Below are positions 48,040-59,300 of a DNA stretch of 64,000 nucleotides, piece after piece; positions within the stretch are counted from its first letter, which is position 1; every line of letters starts with the position of its first letter. A program made the translations under genes and the position numbers. The DNA comes from Nyssa sinensis (lineage: Eukaryota > Streptophyta > Magnoliopsida > Cornales > Nyssaceae), in assembly GCA_008638375.1 (NCBI GenBank), contig CM018041.1:17940453-18004452 (forward strand), in the 5' to 3' direction. The notes beneath the pieces were generated by a model. The model did not search any database. It had not been told where the DNA came from and worked only from the letters and a program-made list of their open reading frames with translations.

Positions 48040-51000
48040 GTATGGTATATATGCATGTGTAGTAAATTGTATATGTATATATACCAAGGGGGAGTGGGAG
48101 ACAGTAGGCAAGTGTGTGTGTGTGTGGGTATGCTGCTGTGTGTGTGTGTAATATAATATACATATATATATATATATATATATATGAAAACCAAAGGAGC
48201 AAGCAAGCATTAAATGCATTCTGAACAGGGAGAAAAAGATGAAGTGATAGAACAGTGGAGAAAGTTAGAAAGGGATAGGGAGAGAAAGAGAAACCAGGGG
48301 CAAGATGGTGATTTTAGCATAAAGTTATATATATATATATATATAGGTGTATACGGATGTGGACGTGAGTAAAAGAGAAAAACAGAGAACAAAGATTGAT
48401 TGAGAGGGATTGAGAGCAACTTGAGGAGTTCGAAAGGCTTAGAAGTGGGGAACAGAAGTGGGAGCTCAAGGGAAAAGTGAGAAAATTCAAAAAAGAAAGG
48501 TAAACTTGGTTTCTGTTTTCTTTTTTTTTTTTCTTTTTTTTGAGCTTTTAAGCATGAAGTATAGATTAAACGGTAGGGTCATGTTAAGCATGAAATGTGG
48601 ACTAGTTTACAAAAAGAATTAAAGAAAATGATCAAAAATCGAGGGAAATATAGCAAGTTGCAGGTTTTCTTTTGAACAATCGGGATCCAAGATTTTATGC
48701 CTTAAAGCTTATTTAAATGGTGATGAAATGTTCCTCTTGGGTGCAGAAAACCTTTTGGAATGTATTTGAGTTAAGATAGTAGAGAAAAGGGGGTCAAAAG
48801 TAAAAAGTTCTAGTAGGCCGAAAGTTCGAACTCCCTCAGTTTCGAGGAGATTTAGAGGATGAAATCAAAAACAAATGTTGGAAAGTAGATTTACACAAAA
48901 ATTTGAAGAAGTTGGCATTTAAAAAGCATCTAAATCACGCTGGAATTGGGTTGCCGTCGCCGGAGATGGCGACGAAACCCTAGTGTTCCTTTATCGAAAA
49001 ACCGAGGGGGAAGATGACACTGTTCGGGTCGGGCTCTGGGTCGGACTCGGGTTGGGCCCCGACCAAAATCAAAATGGGTACCCACTTAAGTAATGCTACG
49101 TCGTTTTGAGGAAATGTTTTTTTTTTTTAAATTTAGGGCTGACGTCAGCGTGACATGTTGAACTGGTTAGACCGGTTGGTCCAGTGAGACTCTGGACCGG
49201 TTCACTTAAAACTAAAATAAACCCATTGGTTCAGTGTTAACTTTTAAAAATAAATAAACCAGAACTTTAGTTATTTACAGTTTGACCCCAAACTTTTAAG
49301 AAATTCTGTTATGGCCCAGATTCTAGAAAATCTATTTAAATAAGCCCCTGAAAAATAAATAAATAATAAAATAATTATTTTAATTATTTTATTAATTGGG
49401 TAAAATGAATATTTTACCCTTAGACACTAAATGACTCAAACAAAGTCCAAATTAAATAAGTAAATAGTGAATTTTTACTATTTAGAGCATTTCGGACTCG
49501 ATGGTAGAGTCCGATTTAGGAGAATAAGTCTCAAAAAAATAAAGACATGCAAATGGTAAATGATTGTACTGCCCCTAATGATACCTAGGGCTAATTAAAC
49601 ATAAAAGATAGTCCAATTTAACTATGTTAGACATTCTGGACTTAATAGTAAGGTCCATTTTGTGAACCGAGGTCCCGAAAAGTTAGCTATACAACATGTG
49701 AAATTACCAAAATGCCCCTGATGCTATACGAAGTCTAAATGAGGTCCAAATGGGACGAAATTGATATCGATAGAAGCCCAGATACTCGTGAAACTATAGA
49801 CATGATTAAATGTCGAATCAGGAACATAATTTCACAGAACATAAAATGACCAAAATGCCCCTGAGCATGGTAAGTGAAAAGTAGAGGCCAAATAAAGGCC
49901 AATCTGATCTAATAAATTGTCCTAAGCATAATTAAGACTCCAGAACAGTCAACGTATAAAATAAGAAATGACCGATATGTCCCGATGATCAAAAGCAAAT
50001 TCCAAATGAAGTCCAAAAGACTTAGAAGATTATATGTAAGATATATGGAACATTCTGAGGATCACGATAGGCTTCGGGTCAAGAATGAAAAAATTACCGT
50101 TTTACCCTTTTTAGCACAAATGCCCAAACTGAATTCCGCGAAAGCCTAAATCGACTTTGTTTGACGTTTCAGACCCAATGGTAGAGTTTATTCTCGTAAA
50201 ATAAGAACTCATGATATAAAAACATAAAATTTGTTGAATAGCATAATTCAAGTGGAGATAGACTGAGTTATGTTGCAATGATTCTAGGAACACCGAAGGG
50301 CAAGGAAAGGCAGTCTAGACCTTCCGGTTCGAGACAGTGAAAGGGACTGCATTTTCATTGATTAGTTTGGCTACGCCGCAAGCACGGTTTCTTAGGGTTG
50401 AGACCAATTCATCAAGTATGATATTTTGCTAAGTAAGGAATAGGATTAAGTTTAGGATTGATTTTCATATTGATTTTATGATTCGTATATTCATCCGATT
50501 GTTTATGTGCTTATGTGTTCCTTGTTATTTCCTTGGAAGTTTGGTTGAGTGATAAATGTAGATCATGATTACATGTGTATTCCATGTATTGGCACAGTGT
50601 GTGATTGATGTTTTTTAAATATTGTTCAGATTGAGAATGTGTAGCTTGAACTTGTGTTTAAATAGAATATGTATAACATATACACATGAGGAAGGAATTT
50701 TGTGATTTAAATATTATTTTTTAAAGCATACTTCATGTATGGATGAAAGGTTTCGATGAGATTTCATTGTTGCATAGTGAAATTAAAGTATCTCGGTATA
50801 GTGTGATTCCTTGGAAGCATGGTGTGAGTGGATCACTTGGTGCTGTGCATACGTGGGTACTTATGCCATCGGGGAAGGTCCGTAAAGTGAGTCATACGTG
50901 GGTACTCATGTCGTCGGGAAAGGTCTGTAAAGTGAGTCATATGTGGGTACTCATGCCGTCGGGGAAGGTCCGTAAAGTGAGTCATACGTGGGTACTCATG

Positions 51001-51495
51001 CCATCGGGGAAGGTCCATAAAGTGAGTCATAGATGTGGCATAGAGTTTGTATGGGTGCGTCACACATTATTCATGTGCTACATTGATGATATTGGATGAC
51101 ATGTAGATACAAGTGTACACTTGCACATGCCACGCCTTAATTTTGTTCCTTGTATTAGCATCATATTATACCAGTAGTTGAGTTGACCCATTCGTGGGAT
51201 ACCATATTACAGATGACACTCCTGCTACATGAGACTTGACGAGATCTTAACACAAGAAAGGGAAAGGGACTTGGGATTGTAATCGACCTTTGGGGTACAT
51301 TTTGAGATGTAAGGGCTTAAGCCCAAATGATATGAATGATGTGTCTATGGAATGTATTTTACGTGTTTATATGTTGAAGAATTGAATGCATGTTTAATTG
51401 AATCCATTAAATTGTCATCTAGATTGTCTTTTATTCTCTTTTCTTATTTCGCTCATCACTCACTCCCCGGGTTCATGGAAATTTGGGGCATGACA
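47916..51495 (+). mobile_element. Solo LTR (gypsy-like), TSD CACCA
   Basis: It runs TGTAGAGATTTGAAA... to ...TTTGGGGCATGACA, 3,580 bp, with a perfect TSD CACCA at 47,911-47,915 and 51,496-51,500. It is a diverged relative of the Tekay LTRs: it has the GCCATCGGGGAAGGTCCG block, a CCGGAGATGGCGAC segment near 48,960 and GGGTCGG runs near 49,030, plus TA and GT microsatellites at 48,000-48,190. It is the innermost layer of a three-deep nest. Confidence 0.92.
50851..51030 (+). repeat. Four tandem copies of a 45-bp unit
   Basis: The unit is ACGTGGGTACTCATGCC followed by RTCGGGGAAGGTCCGTAAAG and TGAGTCAT, four times without gaps. The equivalent place in the Tekay LTRs (near 43,916 and in LTR1-3) has the block once. 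Because 45 is a multiple of three, an open frame runs through, but this is not evidence of a gene. Confidence 0.92.
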
Positions 51496-53169
51496 CACCA
51501 AATTAGCTTCAATTAGTCAGTTAATTTCTAATTAATGAATAATTAATTTCACTAAATAATTAGAATTGGACTCTAATTTTGTGAAATAAAGAAAAAATCC
51601 TAAATCACTAAACATATATAGTGGGCCATTTTACTTGCACATCAAAAATTAGGATTTGGGCCACCATCAAACCAATTCTTAATTATTTTTACAACTTAAT
51701 TCACTAATTATTAATCATTATTATATGGTCAACATCTCAATAAACAATTTATTGAAAAAACTAGATTCGGATTTCAGTGATTAATCAATTGAATTAATAA
51801 CTAAGTAATATCCTTCTCTCTAATTTAGAGAGTGTAGATTCTATCTTGAATCCCACAGTCTAAATAATGATTTTCCAAGATATCGAGATTTTGATCTAAG
51901 AGATCTCACTCATTAGTAATTCAAAGCCACCACTATTAAGAACTTGAGTTCATTATTCTCTCAGGATTAAGAGCTTACTGCGAATAGTAAATATAAGAGT
52001 CACATCAAAGATGACAGCTTTATATAACATGTTCCTTATAGTGATCTAGTTCAGTGTATTCCAAATATACCAATACAATAACCCAAAGTCCACTACTCTA
52101 GTGATTGAGATAAACCACCCTATCACATAGAGGTCAAGTGTATTACAATCTTACAAACAGAATGCCAATTCTCATCAATGACTGCAAACTATTCTAGAAT
52201 TGCTTGATTATAGGTTCATATCTCCTATACATATATCTCATTTATATACATGAACTATTTTCAATAACAATTCATGGACTAACCATCTTATGGTATAAAA
52301 TGACAACATCCACATGTATGATAATATGAACTCAATAATAATAAATCAAATTTATTAAATAATAACAAAATATCTTAGATGTGAGAGCATACATCCTAAC
52401 AAAAATAGCTCAAAATATGACCATAAAGTAGGTTGAAAAACTGCCTAAAGAGTTTTTAAGTCTACTGAAAGGTCCTCTAAGTCAACTAAAACCCACAAAA
52501 GCTAAGAAAATAGAAGGTTTGGACAATTCAGTTAACTGAAAATAGAATTTAGTTGACTGAAAATCCATAACGGGTCAATTGAAAACGACAATTGCTTGAA
52601 TTATTGAGAGTTTGGAACATCTAGTCGACTGAAAGTTAAGTTTTAGTGACTCAATCTCACAAAATGCCACTTCTCTGCACTTTGTTGCATACAGTGTTAC
52701 TGATTTGTATACCTTATTTATATTGAATATCATTTAAGTAAATGTCATCATTTAAGACATTAAAATGTAAATAATGAAGTACATCCATTTAGAACCAATA
52801 AAAATAGTCCTAAAGGCCAATTCCTTGAGAATAAAAAGTCAACTCTCTTCTAGAAGAAAAATATTTTGAATTTTTTTTTTAAAATCGCCACCTTGGACTA
52901 TGCCTTGTTGGGTGGGTTACCCTTGACTTGAAATTTATTAAAAATCATTTTTTATACTATTGGATGCATAGGGAACTTTTGAAACACTAGTTCGAAGTAT
53001 TTCAAATATCTAACTTTGTGAGTCACAGCGTGATAGGGCCTTGGTCAAACTTAGTGCCTAGAAGTTCGATTGAGTTCTATTGACTTGAAAACTCGTGAAA
53101 GATCATTTATTAACATTTCTTGGTAAATTTCCATCACTTCTTGAGTCTTTGGAGACTTGAGGTGTGACA

Positions 53170-53915
53170 GATATTGAAAATTATGACATATATTTTAGTA
53201 AATTAAAAAAATGCCCATAAATTAGCCACAAAATAAGCTATGAGAATTCTAAAAGAATTTATATCATGTTTTTCAAGGCTTTGGACTAAAAATACAATCC
53301 GTTTTCATAAATTAGATTCTAAAAATGTCATTTAAAATATTAAAATAAGAGTATATAATATTGTTAAAAATTAAAAGTATTAAGACTTGGGAGCATACAA
53401 ACAAGGAAAAGTGCACTTTTTGATAAGTTTATAAAGTTTTTAAAGAAATTCTAGAAAAGTTCCTTCTAAATTTGTTTAATTTTTTTAAACACTTGATTTA
53501 TTTTTGTACAATGTTTCTTAAATTGGTTTATAAATTTCTTCTTCATTTTCACACCGGTTCATGAGAAGATATGATTTTACCCTCGCAATATGCAATAATA
53601 CTATTTGTTCACAAAAATTATATCTAATTTTACAACTCAAATAATGTGATATTAGATATGGCTGTAGAAAGTTATCATAGCATGTAGGATCAAGGACGCT
53701 TTCACACACAAAATACACAAGTAACAATTTTTCTACCTTTAATAAATACAACAAAGTTTTCATTTTTCATTTTGTGCCCCACCCCTCCCATGCTCTAATG
53801 GGACACATTTGGAGATTAGGGGAGGCGTTGGGGAGGAAATATGGGAAGGATGGGTGAAGATACTTAAACCCGACATGGGTTTGGGGCGAGCATGAGTTTA
53901 GGTACACCACACCTC

Positions 53916-53957
<42 letters not shown>

Positions 53958-55099
53958 TACGTAAATACGGTTCAATATTTTTATATTCCATTTAAATTAC
54001 ATAAATACGTTCATTTTTTTATTTTTATTTTTATTTTTGGTTGTGAGAAAGAAAAAGAAAACTAACAGCCCCTAACAAAAGTGACTCCCGTTGAGTCAGC
54101 CAGCATGGCCATTTTGACTTTATCTAGGGGGAGATCTTGATATGTTATATATATATATATATATATATATTATGAATATATATATAAAATTGTATTTGTA
54201 ATAACATGAGTTGATTAGTTTAGTTTTTAAAAATAAAAAATTAATTTTTAGACAAGGCGAGGTCAGGTGGGGCGAGGATGGGGGAGGGTCCCTCGCCTCA
54301 TTGTTATTCCTATGCATATTAATTGTTTCTTTGGTCAAAATACCGTGAGTCCTATTTATTCAACAATCATAAAAGTTAGTAATTATTTTCTTAATTTAAA
54401 GTATTTAATTTTTTTCCAATGGTAATATTCTCACATCTCAGTTGTCATAATAGGTAAAAGACGACGACGACGACGATAATAATAATAATAATAAATTTTG
54501 CTATTTCTATTGGAGTATCAAATCTTAAAACTATAACAAATCTTTACATAGGATAAAAATGATATACTTGCTACTTACATTTGCCACCTCCCAAGTGAAG
54601 ATGGTCTTAGATCATTGGTATTGTATTAAACATATTGATACCACCCCTGTATTAAAAATATTACTTATTTTTTGCCACTAATTTATTATCGCAACACCAT
54701 TTAAAATACAAATTTACAAAAAATTGTAACATATAACATTCCACTAGAATATGTTCTCAATAGCCTCAACCTCCACTCCAAAAACTAGGTTTCAGAATTC
54801 GAGCTATTCCAATCAATTGGGTCTTCATGCCCATTTTTAAATTTGATTAGTGGGCAACAATGATGTAGTAGGACTCACCACTGGGAAGGCTTAATGAAAT
54901 ATAGTAGTAATGCCATGTTCAACTATTATGGATTATGCAATGATCACTAGCATTTTATATAGTTAATAAATCAAAGTCAATTATCTGCATAACATTTTTT
55001 TTTTTAAAAAAAAGGATTTTATATTTTTAAATTGGGCATATGCAACGATTGAGATGCACTAATCCCACTAATAATGTCACGTTATCTTAAGTCAACCTA
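53170..55099. other. Intergenic sequence with microsatellites, no gene seen
   Basis: (TA)n at 53,930-53,954 and about 54,146-54,170; (GAC)n then (ATA)n at 54,463-54,494. Two short GC-rich patches near 53,770-53,900 and 54,250-54,300 (GGGGCGAGGATGGGGGAGGG) resemble pieces of a dispersed plant repeat. No coding potential recognised. Confidence 0.5.
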
Positions 55100-55108
55100 T
55101 TTTTTTAA

Positions 55109-55205
55109 GGGTAAACTACGCTGACCTCCCCTGAGGTTATTGACAATGACAAGGACCTCCCCTGTCCTTTCTAAAATTACAATGACCTCACCTGTCAGCA
55201 ATGTT
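55109..55205 (+). repeat. MULE left terminal inverted repeat
   Basis: It pairs with 62,709-62,804. The TGACCTC-type word recurs every 35-50 bases within the TIR (about 55,122, 55,153 and 55,189), which is a possible repeated binding motif. Confidence 0.85.
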
Positions 55206-55799
55206 TTTATTGACTGACATTAACAGAAGATGTCAAATTACCATGATACCCTTACTTGACGATCTAGTTTTTTTGGCGCCAAATTTTCAAATTCTTCTAT
55301 AACGCTTCTGCCCTTGGCATTAAATGAACCGACACAACCCATGTTAAGGTTTTAGATCATAATTTCAGTCCAAGACTGTGATCATGTGAGAGGGTTTCAT
55401 GTGAAGAGGGTTTTATGTGAGATGGTATATAGAGAAAAGAGAAAAGAGGATAAAAAAGAAGAAAGGTGAGACATTGTGGACTATAGCTCTAGAGAAAGAG
55501 ACGATCAGAGAGAAAAAGAGGAGGAAGGCGCTTCTAATAGTGGAACAGTGAGTTTTTGCCTTATGATTTATGTTTTTCTGTTGATTTTTAGATGTAGTTA
55601 GGGTTTTTATCGATTGGGGGGTTTTGTTTTGTTTATTTTGTTTGCTGTTGATTTTTAGTTTTGATTAAGCTATTTTCTATCGAGTTGTTGGTTTTGTCTC
55701 CATTTTTGAGGGGTTTTGTTTATAAATTTGGATTTGGTGTTGACATGTAAATGATTTTTAGTTAAGGGTTTCAAAATAGGGGTTTGCATGTTGATGTTT

Positions 55800-56250
55800 T
55801 GAATTGGTTTAGATTTTCACATTAGGGATTTTAGTTTATGGTTTGGTAATAAGGCTTTTCAATTGAAAATTAATGTTTTCGATTTCAAGTTAGGGGTTTT
55901 TCAAAAAGGGTTTTCGATGATCAAATTTAGGGTTCTTCAAATTAAAATTTGGGGTTTTTCAAATTTAAAATGGGGTTGCAGATTACTATTTTTAATTTCA
56001 AATTGGGACTTTAATTTTAAATTATAGGTTTTTTCAATTTTAAAGTAGGGGTTTTTCAATTTCAAATTGGGAGGGGGGTTAATTTCAAATTTAAGGTTTT
56101 TCAAATTTAAAATTGGGGGTTTATCAATTTCATGTTCAATTCTGTTTTGCTTTGATGTACATCTTCAATTTTGCTTTACATTAATGTATATGTTCAACTT
56201 TGTTTTACATTTATGTACATGTTATCAACTTACATGTTCAATTATGGTTT
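55800..56250. repeat. Degenerate short tandem repeats in the MULE leader
   Basis: First, a GGGGTTTTTCAAATTTAAAAT-like unit, shortened and varied, recurs roughly every 17-25 bases (about 55,870-56,140). Then about four copies of an ATGTTCAATTTTGTTTTACA-like unit follow (56,142-56,250). They lie between the left TIR and the transposase start and may have arisen by slippage. Confidence 0.65.
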
Positions 56251-56332
56251 ACATAAATGAGTTATTAATTTGTTTGTTGAATTTTATTATGAATTGATTG
56301 GAAGGCTATTTTGTTTGTCCATTTGCGCAGCA

Positions 56333-59300
56333 ATGGATACTTTACATGACATAGTGGTCCATTTTAAAAGTACTATTAAAATTATAGAAAGAGTAGACCC
56401 AGATAGATATTTTTATTTTGACTTGCTTGAGGATGTGAAAATTATGGCATTATCCAATATTCCATCAATTATAGCTTTAGTCATCACTATGTTTTGTGAT
56501 ATCCATGATTTTATTGAGAAAATGTTAGTACAAACTGATGAAGATGTCTTGCATATGTTGACATGTATAAAACCAAATTTGAAATACCACTTTATGTTGA
56601 TGTGTTTGGGGATGAATATGATGTGGTTAGTATTGTTGCTTCATCTATACTATTAGAGGGTGTTGGTTCTGTTAATTTAAGTGATGAGCATGACAAGGGG
56701 ACTAAGGTAGATGTAGAGTCAGGTTAGGTAATTAGGGTAGATATAGGTGATGACCAAGGAACTGGGGCAACTGTACTTGATGAAATAAAAGAGAACTGGG
56801 ATAATATTTATGGTTACAGTGATGAAGACAAGGATTGTGTCACGCCCCGAATTTCCCACGAACCCGAGGCGCGAGTAACGAGACAGAAAGTGAAATAAAT
56901 AAAAGGACAGAAGTAATTAAATTCAATAAACATGCGTCCATCATCATCCATACATAAAGTAACATCGAATACATTGTTCATCAGTCATTCGGGCTTAAGC
57001 CCTTACATAACAAAATACAAGTCTCATGGATCACAAATACATCACGTGCTTCGCCCTCTCAGGGCACCACTAAGTCTCATGTGGCTGGAGGATCCTCATC
57101 TGAAAATGTTGCCCACGAATGGGTCAGCACAACTGCTGGTATGATGAAATACTAATGCCAGAAATAAAGCTAAGGCGTGGCAAGTGCAAAGTGTACATTT
57201 ATTTCTAAATGACATTCAAACATCGCAGTAATATATATGAATGGTATGCATGACACACCCATGCACAACTCTATGCCACAACCCATGTCTCGTTTACGGG
57301 TACTCCCCGATGGCACGAAGTACCAATGCAATGGCCAATTTTGGGTTTTTCACCACAGGATCTACACCCTCATAATGCAAAGCACCACGTGCTTACCCAC
57401 GCCATGTTCTCAAAGGATTCATCATATGCCAATATGCCAATGCAATCTCAATGATACATGGTTTCCACAATATAGCATGCTCGAGACAATAATACATAAA
57501 TCACCCAACTGATTCCACATGCAAGCATATCTCGTAAAATCAACATATACACATGTCGTGAGTCACATTCATCTTTCACTAAATATTCATAAGGTACAAG
57601 TAACATGTAAGCATGTGAACAACCAATTCCAAATAAATAGGTAAACACATTACAGATAAACACATACAGCATTCAATCATTCACAAATATTCCTAACTTA
57701 ACTTCATTTCTAACACTAGCAAAACACCATACCTGATGGGTTGGTATCAACCCTAGAAGATCGTGCGCTATATGTAGCTGAACCGACGGATGAAAATGTA
57801 GGAGATCAGATCGCCTCCTCCTGTCCTGTCAGTGTCCCTAAAAGTAGAAATTACAACTCAGTCCATTGTTGTTTGAATTTATGCTATTCATCAAATTTTA
57901 TGTCTTTAAATTCATAGGTTTCTATTCTGCTAAATTAAACTCTACCATTGGTTTTAGAGTGTTTAAGAAAGTAAGTCTAGGTTTTCGTAGAACTCAATTC
58001 GGACACCGGGGTTCAAAAGGGCAAAACAGTCATTTTGCACTTTACACGTGTCCTTACATTTCGTGACCTCTTTTCACAAATCGGACTCCACGGTTGAGTC
58101 CGGAATGTTCGAGATAATAAAATTTCACTATTTGTTTACCTAATTCGGAGTTCGTCTGACAGTGTTTCAAGTTAGGGGCATTTTGGTAATTTTAAGGGTT
58201 ACTACGGGTATTTTATTTTTCGGGACCCCGTCTCGTAAAACGGACCTCACCATTGGTCTCGGAATAGTCAAGATAGTCAAAATACACTAATGACTTGTCT
58301 CATTTGGACTCCGGGATGTTTTTGAATATTTAATTAATTAAATTAATTTAATTAATTAATTAATTAATTAATTTAATTAATATTTTATTAATAATTTAAT
58401 CAGGTGGGTCAAAGTGTAATTTCTAACAGTTGGGGGGTCAATTTGTAATTTCCGAAAGTTCAGGGTTAAGGTTCAAATTCAAAAGGTTCAAATTCAAAGG
58501 TTTAAATTCTAAAAGGTTCAAATTCATTTAATTTAAAACAATGGGCTGACACGTGGCAGGGGCGACCCGTACCCGCCCGAACCGGACCCGGATCCGACCC
58601 GAGAACCGACCCGGTCACCCCACCTTCTTCCCCGATTTTCCGGTGAAGCAGCGGTAGGGTTCCGGCGCCTTCTCCGGCGCCGGCGACCGGCCTCCGACGA
58701 GTTTTCCCCATTTTCAAAATGCCATTCTCTTCCTTCTTTCACGTAGATCACATCCCCAACCCCCATTTCCCTCAAAACCTCCTCCATCTCCACGAAATAG
58801 AGGGTCAAACCCTCGGTCAACTCTCCGGCCACCCATTTTCTGCTGACTCTGCACCCCCCCCACTCCCTGAATTCTACTCACACACACAACCCCACCCATA
58901 CCCCTTTGAGTGTGTAACACTCAAGGTCACACACACACACACAACCGGCACACACACATCCACACACTGTACACACAGTGCACTGTGCACTGTTATATAC
59001 ATATATATATATATATATACACAAATAAATACATATATATATATTCTCCAAATTTAAATATGCATATAATATATATATACATGCACATGTAGCATACACA
59101 TAATTGTACACATACAATACACACATCACATTCTTAATAATGATAATAATAATAATAATAATAATAATAATAGTAATAATAATAATTAATTAACAATTGC
59201 AAGAATAAATAATAATAATAAAAAAAAAAATTTCATGTTATAACAGATTGGGGTATTGATGAGAGTGAGGTTGGAAGTGACAATGACAGTGACAACAGTA

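Larger units (their letters stand above)
47588..52401 (-). mobile_element. Copia-type solo LTR, itself interrupted
   Basis: Outer ends are TGTTGGGTTC (plus, 47,588) and ATCCTAACA (52,401); on the element strand it starts TGTTAGGATGTATG. The flanks AAAAC (47,583-47,587) and AAAAT (52,402-52,406) form a 5-bp TSD with one mismatch. A minus-strand TATA box, CTATAAATAT, lies at about 47,861-47,870. Without the nested 3,585 bp it is about 1.23 kb, a plausible Copia LTR length. No pol is present. Confidence 0.65.
46312..53169 (+). mobile_element. LTR remnant related to the 8.33-10.82 kb solo LTR, with nested insertions
   Basis: The left part contains CTAACCCCTACTAAATGTAG near 47,143, parallel to AACCCCCTACTAGATGCAAG at 9,654. 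The right part, 52,407-53,169, follows 10,100-10,819 block by block (TTGGACTATG, GGGTTACCCT, CCTTGGTCAAAC, CATCACTTCT) and ends in GTGACA. Between them sits the nested Copia-type LTR (47,588-52,401). The left boundary was not found, so the start given is only where similarity is plausible. Confidence 0.5.

Noticed and set aside
50743..51099. Repetitive 118-codon open frame
   Set aside because: It comes from a 45-bp tandem repeat whose length is a multiple of three, inside an LTR.
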